Made by a program: the position numbers and the translations under genes. A DNA stretch of 34,942 nt from Bryobacterales bacterium. Lineage in GTDB: Bacteria; Acidobacteriota; Terriglobia; Bryobacterales; Bryobacteraceae. The DNA lies in the NCBI GenBank assembly GCA_003166475.1, contig PMVV01000428.1:1-34942 (forward strand), read 5' to 3'. This document shows, in pieces, positions 17,551-24,944 of this stretch; the first letter of the stretch is position 1; the number at the start of each line of letters is the position of its first letter. The notes below the pieces were generated by a model. It did not search any database. It had not been told where the DNA came from and saw only the letters and a program-made list of their open reading frames with translations.

Positions 17551-18207
17551 TTAAGTATGGCGCGAAGTGAAGCGGCGGCGATCAATGGCTGGAATCCCTT
17601 CCAGCAGGCGCGCGTCCGGCGCCGGCTCGCCCGCCTCGATCCAGAGCGGAACCACGCCGGCCCACACCGGCAACGCATAATCCTCTTCGTCGTCGATGGG
17701 CGGGCCGGTGCGGACTTTCGCGGAAACCTCGTCCAGCGCCAGCGCCACCACCGTGGTGCTCTTCACTTCCTTCTCGCTGGGCAGCCGGGCTTCCTCCCAG
17801 CGGCCCGGCGCGAGGTGATTGGTGATGCGGCCGAGCGCCGTCATCTTCTCCTCAGGATCGGTTACCAGGCGGGCTTGGCCGAGCGCCACGACCGAGCGAT
17901 AGTTGATCGAGTGGTGGAACGCGGAGCGCGCCAGCACCAGGCCATCCACGAGCGTCACCGTGACGCAAAGCGGTGCGCCCTGGCCCATCGCGCGCAGCAT
18001 GCGGCTGGCGGGGGAGCCGTGCAGGTAGATCTGGTCGCCGGAGCGCGCATAGCCGGTCGGAATCACGTACGGCTGGCCGTCCGCGACGAACCCCACGTGG
18101 CAGATGAATCCCTCATCGAGGATGGCGTGGACTTGCGCCTGGTCGTAAACGCCGCGCTTGGGCAGACGCTTCACTTGGGTACGTTCGGTGGGTGTGTATG
18201 TGTCCAT
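17551..18207 (-). CDS. pyridoxamine 5'-phosphate oxidase-like flavin-binding protein
   Basis: A 218-residue split-barrel protein of the PNPOx-like/NimA group, expected to bind FMN or a related cofactor in the cytoplasm. The segments CHVGFVADGQPYVIPTGYAR, GDQIYLHGSPASRMLRAMGQ and VTVTLVDGLVLARSAFHHSI are typical. The frame is open to 18264; ATG 18207 is chosen because it begins MDTYTPTERTQVKRLPKRG, the usual start of these proteins. It lies 10 bp after the hemerythrin stop and 3 bp before the redoxin, so the three form an operon. The substrate is not predictable. Confidence 0.85.
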   Translation of the reverse strand: MDTYTPTERTQVKRLPKRGVYDQAQVHAILDEGFICHVGFVADGQPYVIPTGYARSGDQIYLHGSPASRMLRAMGQGAPLCVTVTLVDGLVLARSAFHHSINYRSVVALGQARLVTDPEEKMTALGRITNHLAPGRWEEARLPSEKEVKSTTVVALALDEVSAKVRTGPPIDDEEDYALPVWAGVVPLWIEAGEPAPDARLLEGIPAIDRRRFTSRHT

Positions 18208-18217
18208 CGTTCCCAGT

Positions 18218-18640
18218 CTAGCGGGAACACGACAACTCGCGCTGGTGGTTCCGGAGGAAAGCACCCAACATGCGGTCGGCCAAACGGATATGATCGGTCA
18301 GCCAGGCGGAAAGAAAATCCAGCAGTTCGATCGCGGCATCGCGATCGCCGCGCCGGATGCGCCGCTCCAGCGTTTTAATCCTGGAGCGGGCCGTATGGTG
18401 CTGGCGCCAGTGCCACGTATAGAGAGGGTACCGGGCCGCGCGCATCTCGCGCTCCTCGTGCGAGAAGTGTTGCGCCGTGTGGATGACCAGGTCTTCCACG
18501 ATCGACTGCATTTCGGCCGTGGCCGCTCCCGCGATCATGGCACGCTGCAGATCGTCGCAGAGGCGAAAGATCTGGCGATGTTCGTCGTCGACCTCGGGAA
18601 CATGCACGGCATGCGCGTCGTTCCACTCAAATATTCGCAT
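18218..18640 (-). CDS. bacteriohemerythrin
   Basis: A 140-residue four-helix di-iron protein that reversibly binds oxygen. Iron ligands are recognisable in order: His in EVDDEHRQIF, His and Glu in HTAQHFSHEEREM, His pairs in WHWRQHHTA, and His and Asp in WLTDHIRLADRM. The start MRIFEWNDAHAVHV matches the family. A GTG 24 bp upstream is also in frame, but a TATAAT box at 18653-18658 lies between, favouring the downstream ATG. It is first of a minus-strand operon with the PNPOx-like and redoxin genes. Oxygen sensing, storage or protection are all possible. Confidence 0.9.
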   Translation of the reverse strand: MRIFEWNDAHAVHVPEVDDEHRQIFRLCDDLQRAMIAGAATAEMQSIVEDLVIHTAQHFSHEEREMRAARYPLYTWHWRQHHTARSRIKTLERRIRRGDRDAAIELLDFLSAWLTDHIRLADRMLGAFLRNHQRELSCSR

Positions 18641-18658
18641 GCGAATATCTTGATTATA
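18631..18658 (-). promoter_or_regulatory. TATAAT box and 18-bp palindrome at the hemerythrin start
   Basis: On the minus strand a consensus TATAAT (18653-18658) is followed by ATATTCGCATGCGAATAT (18631-18648), an exact 18-bp palindrome centred on the start codon (18638-18640). Transcription would begin about at the palindrome, giving a nearly leaderless mRNA that a bound repressor would block. No good -35 was found. Confidence 0.5.
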
Positions 18659-18685
18659 CAGCACTACACCGGGGTGGACTGCGAG

Positions 18686-19558
18686 TCAGCGGCCCAGCAT
18701 GGGGAAAAGCCGCCGCAGGTCTTCGTCGCTGGGCTGGCGGCCGTATTCGCAAATCTCGAATGCCTCCGCGTGGGCGATCTTGGCGGCGCGCTCCGGACCA
18801 TACCACTTCTCCAGCGCGCGGCGCACAGCCGGCGCGATTTCGTTGCCTCGGCTTTGGGCCAGCCACCGCTTGCGCTCCGCAGGATCTTTGGGCACCGTAT
18901 CGAGTTGGCCATCCACCCACGGCAGCCATTCGTAAACCTGCGAGACGTGCGCATCGAGCGCGGCGACCTTCAAATCGAAAACGTCGTCGATGCCGATGGC
19001 TACATCCGGGCGGAACGGCGACGGCTTCTGGAAATGATCCTCGTAGTACAGGAACACCGGGTTCTTGCGCAGCGGCGGCGTATCGGGACAGACGTTGGGA
19101 ACCACCACCATGTACGCGGCATCCTGCACCAGCACACCCGTATAGCGGTGATCCGGGTGATAGTCGTTGGGCCGCGGCGCGAGCACGATATCCGCATTCC
19201 ACTGCCGGATGCGCCGGATGATCTGTTCCCGCACGGCCAGCGTGGGCAGCAGTTCGCCGTCATGGTTGTCGAGCACTTCGTACGTGATGCCCAGCCGCCG
19301 TCCGGACTCCTCCGCTTCGGCGCGGCGACGTTTGGCCAGCGCGCCGCCTCCCATCGACTGATGGCCGGCATCGCCATTGGTCACGGAAACGAACTTGACC
19401 GCGGCGCCCAGCGCGCGGAACTTGGCGGCGGTTCCCGCGGCGCGGATGTCGCAATCGTCCGGGTGCGCGCCGAACGCGATCACGCGCAAGGGGACGTCTT
19501 GTGCCAGCAGCGCGGCCGCCGACAAGAGAAAAAAGACGATAGTGAAAGCAGGTTTCAT
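18686..19558 (-). CDS. secreted PIG-L family deacetylase
   Basis: A 290-residue zinc-dependent N-deacetylase of the LmbE/PIG-L family. A signal peptide (MKPAFTIVFFLLSAAALLAQ) is followed by VIAFGAHPDDCDIRAAG, the AHPDD zinc and catalytic motif. The third ligand motif is RPNDYHPDHRYTG. Family members remove acetyl groups from N-acetylglucosamine-type sugars; the exported form suggests a polysaccharide or glycoconjugate substrate. ATG 19558 overlaps the upstream PH-like ORF stop (ATGA). It ends the Gfo/Idh/MocA–membrane–PH–PIG-L group, a set that would fit periplasmic sugar processing. Confidence 0.9.
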   Translation of the reverse strand: MKPAFTIVFFLLSAAALLAQDVPLRVIAFGAHPDDCDIRAAGTAAKFRALGAAVKFVSVTNGDAGHQSMGGGALAKRRRAEAEESGRRLGITYEVLDNHDGELLPTLAVREQIIRRIRQWNADIVLAPRPNDYHPDHRYTGVLVQDAAYMVVVPNVCPDTPPLRKNPVFLYYEDHFQKPSPFRPDVAIGIDDVFDLKVAALDAHVSQVYEWLPWVDGQLDTVPKDPAERKRWLAQSRGNEIAPAVRRALEKWYGPERAAKIAHAEAFEICEYGRQPSDEDLRRLFPMLGR

Positions 19559-19761
19559 AAGTAAGATGGTCCCACAGGTTTGGCATCCACTCCCCCATAT
19601 CGAATCTTGAACAAAGTGTAGCCGGGGATTTTCCAACCCTCCGACCAGGGCAACCAGTCGAGATCGCTCTCGCTAATGGACCGGATCTGCCCGATTGGAA
19701 TCGACCAGTGAAACAGCCCACAGGCGGCGATGACCTCAGAATCGGTAACCGTGTACTTCAT
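19555..19761 (-). CDS. PH-like domain ORF, probably the 3' half of a frameshifted gene
   Basis: 68 residues starting MKYTVTDSEVIAACGLFHWS, then IPIGQIRSISESDLDW, a pattern like the short bacterial PH domains that follow two membrane helices. The previous ORF (19736-19960) supplies exactly two such helices in another frame, overlapping this one by 26 bp. The two frames meet at a CCCC run (rc of 19769-19772 region); removing one C would join them as one protein of about 130 residues. The stop overlaps the PIG-L start. It may be translated separately by coupling. Domain assignment is tentative. Confidence 0.55.
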   Translation of the reverse strand: MKYTVTDSEVIAACGLFHWSIPIGQIRSISESDLDWLPWSEGWKIPGYTLFKIRYGGVDAKPVGPSYL

Positions 19762-19960
19762 CGTGGGGACCAATGGAAGCGAAAAAGAGAACCGCGGCGG
19801 AAAGGAGCGCGGGAATCGCCAAGGCGAGCATCAGTTGCGCGCGCGAGGCGGTGTGCTGAGCCCCGAAAACACCGAAGGCGCCGACGATGGCGACGATGGC
19901 AGCCGAGGACAGGACGGGCGTGCGAAAAGACCGCGCGGCAAACACCTTCGCGGGTTGCAT
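19736..19960 (-). CDS. two-helix membrane ORF, probably the 5' half of a frameshifted gene
   Basis: 74 residues: MQPAKVFAARSFRTP, then two hydrophobic segments (VLSSAAIVAIVGAFGVFGA and LMLALAIPALLSAAVLFFAS) with a short loop, then GPHDEVHGYRF and stop. It begins 1 bp after the Gfo/Idh/MocA stop, so it is coupled to it. The tail after FFASIG looks like out-of-frame coding sequence of the PH-like ORF. This supports a one-base insertion splitting a two-helix plus PH-domain protein. Confidence 0.55.
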   Translation of the reverse strand: MQPAKVFAARSFRTPVLSSAAIVAIVGAFGVFGAQHTASRAQLMLALAIPALLSAAVLFFASIGPHDEVHGYRF

Positions 19961-19961
19961 T

Positions 19962-21116
19962 TCAAACGTCCCCGAACTCGTCTTTCCAAACAGCCTCGCG
20001 CTTTTGATAGAGCGCGGTGCGGCCCAGAATCGCGAACAGCGTGCTGATGGCGGAGCGCTCGGCGACGTTCTCCACCTCGCCATTTTGGATGCGCGTCAGG
20101 AAGGCCTCAATGGCATCGTTGGTGATGTCGCGGGGAGAGGGGATCGTCTCGGCGTCTTTGGGCCCCTTGTGGTGAATCATGCGGGCGCGCGAGGTTTCGA
20201 GCACGCCCTTGGCGCCGGTAAATTCCTCGCCGACGTGCGAGAATCCGCGCGGGCTGATCTGGTTGGCCTCGTAGTTCACGTGCATGCCGTTAGGAAACTC
20301 GAACGACAGCGTGAGGTGATCCAGGATCTCCATCGACGTGCGCACCTTGGTGCCGGCCATGCCGACGGCGCGAATGGGCCGTGCGTCCAGGAACCAGTGC
20401 AGCACGTCGAAATTGTGGCAGTCCTGCTCCACGATGAAGTCGCCCGAGTAATCCCGATAGCAGAACCAGTTGCGCAGGTGCTCGATCTTGGGGTCGTCAT
20501 ACGGCTGGCGCGTGAACGGATCGCTGCCGATCCAGAAGGCGCGGGCATTCACCAGTTCGCCGATCTGGCCTTCGCGCAGGCGCTTGTAGGCTTCCAGGTA
20601 AACCGGGCCGTAGCGCTGCTGGAATCCCACGGAGACGTTCTTCTTGGGATCGGCCTTGCGGCTGGCGGCGATGATCTTCTTCACGCCTGCGAGGTCCACC
20701 CCCATGGGCTTCTCGCAGTAGACGTGCTTGCGCGCCTCGATGGCGTCGGCCAGCATGCGCGGGTGCTCGAAAGGCGGGGTGGCGATGATGACGGCGTCGA
20801 GATCGCTGGCCGCCAACAGTTTCTCGTAATCCTTGTAGACGGTGGGCTTTTCGATCTTGATCTTCTGCGTGCCGATTTCGATGCGGTCGTCGAACAGGTC
20901 GCACAACGCGGTGACACGCGCGCGCGGGTCGGCATTGAAGATGGTGGCGTCGTACTGGCCGCGTCCGCCCACGCCGATGAGGCCGACGGTAATTTTGGAA
21001 TTTGCCTGCGAGCCCCGGACGGCCTCCGGGCGAACGATGGTGAAGCCGGCGGCTAACGCTGCGCCGGTCTTTTCGATGAGCTGCCTCCGGGAGAGGCTGG
21101 GGCTGGATTCAGACAT
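19962..21116 (-). CDS. Tat-exported Gfo/Idh/MocA family oxidoreductase
   Basis: A 384-residue NAD(P)-dependent oxidoreductase acting mostly on sugars or sugar-like compounds. The N-terminus SPSLSRRQLIEKTGAALAAG is a twin-arginine signal, so it is exported folded with its cofactor. The Rossmann motif is ITVGLIGVGGRGQYDA. The catalytic EKP motif is in KHVYCEKPMGVDLAG, and the C-terminal domain contains the conserved DCHNFDVLHWFLDARP. It is first of the four-ORF set ending in PIG-L deacetylase; the stop is 1 bp from the next start. Exported members of this type are frequent in acidobacteria and planctomycetes. The substrate is unknown. Confidence 0.9.
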   Translation of the reverse strand: MSESSPSLSRRQLIEKTGAALAAGFTIVRPEAVRGSQANSKITVGLIGVGGRGQYDATIFNADPRARVTALCDLFDDRIEIGTQKIKIEKPTVYKDYEKLLAASDLDAVIIATPPFEHPRMLADAIEARKHVYCEKPMGVDLAGVKKIIAASRKADPKKNVSVGFQQRYGPVYLEAYKRLREGQIGELVNARAFWIGSDPFTRQPYDDPKIEHLRNWFCYRDYSGDFIVEQDCHNFDVLHWFLDARPIRAVGMAGTKVRTSMEILDHLTLSFEFPNGMHVNYEANQISPRGFSHVGEEFTGAKGVLETSRARMIHHKGPKDAETIPSPRDITNDAIEAFLTRIQNGEVENVAERSAISTLFAILGRTALYQKREAVWKDEFGDV

Positions 21117-21159
21117 TGTGAAAAGGATCTCCTTAGCGGATTATACGTCAATGCACAAG

Positions 21160-22251
21160 TCAGACAAGGTCCTCGGGCGGCTTGGTTTCGGTAGCGTGCA
21201 TCCGCTGGCGCGCGTTGTGGTGGATCTCGCCGAGGTTCAATCCGGTGAGCGCGGTGGCGATGGCTCCGCCGGCGAGCAACGGCAGCGTCAGGGCGCCCCA
21301 CAGGACGAATGAGAAGTCCTTCGCATCGTTCCGTTCCACGCCGAAAACATTGTACAAAGCGATTACGCACGCCACGTTGATCAGTCCGATGTTGCCGGGA
21401 GCATTGGGGACGACGGTGCCCAGACGCACAATGGCCAGCACCGCGGCGGCATCCCAAATGGAAAGGTCCAACTGGAAGGCCCTCATCAAGGCCCAGTAGG
21501 AAAGCACTTGCAGGACAAGGTATAAGAAGCTTACCGGCATCACGCGCGCGAGAGTCGGCCCATTGCCCATGGTGTGCAGACCCTCCACGACGTGGCGCAA
21601 GACCGTGGCCCAACGGCTCTCCTTCACGATGGCGTGCGCATGACTCTTGTGGATCATTACGTAGGCCAGCAGCGCCGCCGCCACGATCACCACAACCTCC
21701 AGCGCGCGCACAAAATACGTCAACCAATGGGGGATGCCCGGGAGGTGTTGCGCCGCGACGATGAACGACAGAATCATCCAGAAGCCGTCGATGACCCGCT
21801 CGATGGCGGCCGAGGCGAAGACCACGGAAATGAGTTGATCGTTCCAGTGGGCCACCAGATAACAGCGGATCAGCTCGCCGACACGCAACGGCAAGACCTC
21901 GTTGGCAAACAGGCCGATGTAGATGGCCTGCACCGTGCGCCAGAACGGCAGGCGATCCACGGGCTGGAAGAGCAAGACCCAGCGCCAGGCGTGGCAGATG
22001 TACACCAGGAGGTCCAGCGCCATTCCAAGCGCCACCCATTGCCACTCGAGCTGGCGGAGTTGCGGGAGGAAATCGCCGATCTTGGAGTTGTGGAACACCC
22101 AGACCAGGCAGCCGGCGGAAAGCGCGTAGCCCAGCAATTGCGGCACCCAGCGGGGCACCTTGGGGCGCGAGGCGAAGACGCGGGCCAACCAGGCGGGCGC
22201 AGGGCGACGGGGATCGGTTGGTTGGGAGTGCTCGTTTGGTAGGGGCCCCAA
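21160..22251 (-). CDS. flippase-like integral membrane protein (UPF0104/LPG synthase TM family)
   Basis: A 363-residue inner-membrane protein with about eight hydrophobic segments (WVPQLLGYALSAGCLVWVF; WVALGMALDLLVYICHAW; FASAAIERVIDGFWMILSFI; VVIVAAALLAYVMI; SFLYLVLQVLSYWALMRAF; FVLWGALTLPLLAGGAIATA). The family motifs LRVGELIRCYL, ERVIDGFW and VVPNAPGNIGL are clear. It belongs to the YbhN/lysylphosphatidylglycerol-synthase transmembrane family, usually linked to lipid or glycolipid translocation. The N-terminus is uncertain: TTG 22251 has no clear ribosome-binding site, and internal GTG codons near KVPRWVPQ are alternatives. It is 43 bp upstream of the Tat oxidoreductase and may be co-transcribed. 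Confidence 0.85.
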   Translation of the reverse strand: MGPLPNEHSQPTDPRRPAPAWLARVFASRPKVPRWVPQLLGYALSAGCLVWVFHNSKIGDFLPQLRQLEWQWVALGMALDLLVYICHAWRWVLLFQPVDRLPFWRTVQAIYIGLFANEVLPLRVGELIRCYLVAHWNDQLISVVFASAAIERVIDGFWMILSFIVAAQHLPGIPHWLTYFVRALEVVVIVAAALLAYVMIHKSHAHAIVKESRWATVLRHVVEGLHTMGNGPTLARVMPVSFLYLVLQVLSYWALMRAFQLDLSIWDAAAVLAIVRLGTVVPNAPGNIGLINVACVIALYNVFGVERNDAKDFSFVLWGALTLPLLAGGAIATALTGLNLGEIHHNARQRMHATETKPPEDLV

Positions 22252-22598
22252 GTGCCTATCATAGCTGGGCGCTTGCGGGGCGCGGGTGCTGGGTGCTCCG
22301 CTTGTGCGTAGTTATGCGAAACTGTGCGCTTGTGTGCACCGATCACGGGTTTGGGATGCGAAACAAGAATCTGCCGAGCAATGCCAACTGCTAAGTTTCA
22401 CGACGTTGCCATGTGTATTTGGTTACGCTTACAGACTTTAATTAAAGTTTCGCTTGCTATTTGAATCTTCCCGGCTGCGGTTTGGGAGTTGGGTTCGCTT
22501 CGCATACAGGGGTCTAGTGCAAGTCGCTTGCGCCCTCGGGTGAAATTGTCAAAGGGCGGTGCAGGCGGATGTGGGCGGGTTTAAGGCCGTCGAAACCG
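22252..22598. other. AT-richer intergenic gap with small symmetric elements
   Basis: No gene is seen. It contains two tandem GGGTGCT heptamers (22284-22297) and a 14-bp perfect palindrome ACTTTAATTAAAGT (22435-22448) in an AT-rich stretch unlike its surroundings. It separates the flippase gene (whose promoter should be here, minus strand) from the 3' end of the broken permease. The AT-rich part could be that promoter region or a mobile-element remnant. Confidence 0.5.
22284..22297. repeat. two-unit 7-bp repeat (CCCAGCA type, reversed)
   Basis: GGGTGCT twice in tandem is the reverse complement of AGCACCC, the same unit as in the arrays at 6122-6163 and 6489-6516. Confidence 0.6.
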
Positions 22599-24030
22599 CT
22601 ACCAGCTTGAGGTTACCACGGCCAGTGGCCTAGCGATTGGCCGCGAATCTGGATTGGCGTTTGTTTTCCGGTCGTTACAGGCGATTTTGGGGTGGTGATC
22701 GGCAAACGGCCCGCCCCAGGAAGCCAGCAGCAGGCCGGCCGCCGAGCCGAACGCCGCCAGCAGCAGGCTCTCGGTCATCAACTGCCGGATGACGCGCGCG
22801 CGGCCCGCGCCGATCGCCAGGCGCACGGAGAACTCCCGTTGCCGCGCGGTCGCGCGCGCCAGCAGCAGATTGGCGATGTTGGCGCAGGCGATTAGCAGCA
22901 CCAGTCCCACGATAGCCATCATGGTATACAGCACGGTGCGATACTGCATGCCCATCTCGGAGAAGCCGGTGCTTGCCGGTTTCAGGAAGAAGGAGTTCCG
23001 CAGGTATTCCTTTTGCGCTTCCGCGGGCAAGTCTTGCGGAATTGTGAGGCGAAAGATATCCGGTGCAATGGCCTTCATGCGGTCGCGGGCCTGCTCGATG
23101 CTTTCTCCCGCAGGCATGCGCCCCAGAATGCGCAGCCACCATTGCGAGCGCTCATCGAGAGCATTGTGCCCGGGATGGAAGATCGGGTCGCAGGCGATCG
23201 GGATGGCCACGTCGAAGCCCCAGTCCTTATCGATGCCGTGAAACCAGGGCGGCGTTACGCCCACGATTTCGAAGGTATGCCGATCCAGGCGCACGGTCTT
23301 GCCGACGATGCCCCGTTCGCCGCCGAAATTGCGCTTCCAGAAGCGGTAGCCGATCACAGCCAAAGGCGGTGTGCCGCGCCGGTCTTCGTCGCGAGTGAAA
23401 ACGCGGCCCTGGATGGCCGGCACGCCGAGCACGCGGAAGAAATCTCCACTCACCCACAAGCCGATCGCGTAATGGCTCTCGCCGCCATCGGCCAGGTCGA
23501 ACGCCTTCGGCGAATAGGCCAGCGTGCCCGAGAACGCCTGCTGGCGGTCGCGCACCTGTTCCCAGATCGGATTGGTGAATACGTCGTCGCCCGCCGGCCC
23601 CGGCCTGACTTGCACTAGCCGCTGCGGGTCTTCCACCGGCAGCGACCGCAGCAGCACCGCATTCAGAATACTGAAAATCGCCGTGTTCGCGCCGATGTCC
23701 AGCGCCAGCGCCAGCACCGCCGTGGCGGTGAAGCCGGGATTCGCCGCCATGGTGCGCAGGCTGTAGCGGATGTCCTGCCACGCGGAATCGAACAGGGTCC
23801 AGCCCAGGGTTCAGCCCCATGCTTCTCGGCTCGACTCCTGAAGTTGTGCCGCATTGCCGAACTGCCGCCGCTCCGCCACCCGCGCCGCGTGGGGCGCCAG
23901 TCCGTCCGCCTGTTTGCCGGCGGCGCGGAGGTCCAGATGAAGACGCATCTCTTCCGCCAGGTCTTGGGTCAAAGCGCGCGCCCGAGAGCCGGTAGCGCAG
24001 TTGCCTCCGGATTTCACCAATCCAGGTCAT
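22599..24030 (-). pseudogene. MacB/ADOP-type ABC permease, frameshifted, interrupted and truncated
   Basis: Reading from ATG 24030 gives MTWIGEIRRQLRYRLSGARF. After one missing base the next frame gives QDLAEEMRLHLDLRAAGKQA, then ERRQFGNAAQLQESSREAWG and a TGA (23811-23813). The same frame then continues [20 protein letters not shown] and [20 protein letters not shown], with the MacB periplasmic domain and [20 protein letters not shown]. Normal family members have about 800 residues with a second permease half; here the sequence turns unrelated after GLLLASWG and stops at 22599. The TGA lies in a 12-bp tandem duplication (GGCTGAACCCTG/GGCTGGACCCTG). The longest intact piece is 22599-23750 (383 aa). 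The PadR gene 11 bp upstream is its usual partner. Confidence 0.85.
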
Positions 24031-24041
24031 CGACCGTCGCC

Positions 24042-24383
24042 TCAGACTGTTTGCAGAATCTTGTGAATCGCCCCGTTTACCCGCTGGTATTGTTCCACTT
24101 CGGCCAGGAGTTGCTTGCGGCCCTGCGCCGTGAGCCGATAATAGCGCGCGCGCCGGTTGCCCGCCGTCACGCCCCATTCCGCCGTGACCCAGCCCTTCAG
24201 CAGCATGCGCTGCAGCGCCGGATACAGCGACCCTTCTTCGACTTGCAGCACATCGTCGGATACTTGCTGAATGGCATTGGCGATCTCGTACCCGTGAAGC
24301 TGGCCGTGGCGGGCCAGCATCTTCAGGATCAACATGTAAAGGGTGCCGGGCGGGATTTCGTCGCGTCTCGGGTGCTCTGACAT
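24042..24383 (-). CDS. PadR-family transcriptional regulator
   Basis: A 113-residue winged-helix repressor. MSEHPRRDEIPPGTLYMLIL, then KMLARHGQLHGYEIANAIQQ, VEEGSLYPALQRMLLKGWVT and ARYYRLTAQGRKQLLAEVEQ are the standard PadR segments. It is immediately upstream of a MacB/ADOP-type permease, the usual arrangement in acidobacteria. Since that permease is now broken, this regulator may be an orphan. ATG 24383 is preferred over GTG/TTG codons further up because the family motif begins there. A 15-bp inverted repeat over the start codon suggests autoregulation. Confidence 0.92.
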   Translation of the reverse strand: MSEHPRRDEIPPGTLYMLILKMLARHGQLHGYEIANAIQQVSDDVLQVEEGSLYPALQRMLLKGWVTAEWGVTAGNRRARYYRLTAQGRKQLLAEVEQYQRVNGAIHKILQTV

Positions 24384-24395
24384 AGTTAGACTATG
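24381..24395. promoter_or_regulatory. inverted repeat over the padR start, candidate operator
   Basis: CATAGT-TAG-ACTATG is a perfect inverted repeat (6-bp arms, 3-bp spacer) that includes the start codon of the PadR gene. PadR proteins bind symmetric sites of this size and usually repress themselves. The only intact likely target is the regulator itself. Confidence 0.5.
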
Positions 24396-24530
24396 CCAGT
24401 GTCCCATGTGCGCGGCGGACGTGTCAAGTGGGTCTGGCCCCGCGCGCCCCGCGCAACGAAATCAGCCCGGCCTGAGGACGAAACGGCCGACGCGGGCACT
24501 TAAGCGACACGGATCACATGGTCGAAAACC

Positions 24531-24593
24531 CACCGTTTGGGGCGGCCTGAGAGGCCGCCGGGCCCAGAGGGCGCCCCCGAGGGCCTGCCCCAC
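24531..24593. repeat. hairpin element related to the one at 9924
   Basis: GGCGGCCT (24541-24548) pairs with AGGCCGCC (24552-24559), with the same arms as hairpin 2 at 9946-9964. The element ends in GGCCTGCCCCAC, the reverse complement of the GTGGGGCAGGC that opens the other copies. It lies in the gap between the PadR gene and the zinc-ribbon gene. Confidence 0.65.
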
Positions 24594-24647
24594 ATTCCGG
24601 CATGCGCAGACCGGGCGGCAGATGAGGTTAAGAGGCACACTGAGCGG

Positions 24648-24667
24648 GCTGGGGACGCGGCCCCAGC
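24648..24667 (-). terminator. GC hairpin directly after the zinc-ribbon gene
   Basis: GCTGGGG (24648-24654) pairs with CCCCAGC (24661-24667) around a 6-nt loop, starting 2 bp past the stop codon at 24669. There is no T-run, so it would need Rho or act only as an mRNA-stabilising end. Confidence 0.35.
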
Positions 24668-24668
24668 G

Positions 24669-24812
24669 CTACTCGTCGTCTTCCTCAACTGTGACGGGTT
24701 CGAGGTCTTCGGCTTCGAAGATCTGGCGGCAATCCAGACATTCCAGGTATTCCACGCCATCGCGCCTGGCGATGATCTCGGTACGGTTGTGCTCGCAAGG
24801 GTGCTGCTGCAT
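24669..24812 (-). CDS. 47-residue zinc-ribbon-like protein
   Basis: MQQHPCEHNRTEIIARRDGV then EYLECLDCRQIFEAEDLEPV and an acidic tail TVEEDDE. The Cys-x-His near residues 6-8 and the CLDC pair at about 29-32 would form a small zinc-binding knuckle. A very good promoter (24832-24859) drives it, which supports expression despite a poor ribosome-binding site. It is divergent from hemB. No named family was recognised, so regulatory or metal-related roles are open. Confidence 0.7.
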   Translation of the reverse strand: MQQHPCEHNRTEIIARRDGVEYLECLDCRQIFEAEDLEPVTVEEDDE

Positions 24813-24831
24813 AAAGCAAGACTTAGGATTT

Positions 24832-24859
24832 ATTCTAATGAAGCGCAGGCCCTTGTCAA
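24832..24859 (-). promoter_or_regulatory. strong sigma70-type promoter of the zinc-ribbon gene
   Basis: On the minus strand a full-consensus TTGACA (24854-24859) is followed after 16 bp by TAGAAT (24832-24837, 5/6 match). The start point would be near 24825, about 13 nt before the ATG. This is the best promoter match in the window. Confidence 0.7.
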
Positions 24860-24944
24860 GGGTATTTGCGTTTATTTTTTCGAATCTTAACGCCGTTAGG
24901 GTTTCCGGAGGGCTTTTTGGGTGTCCTGAGCTACAATTTAGGGG

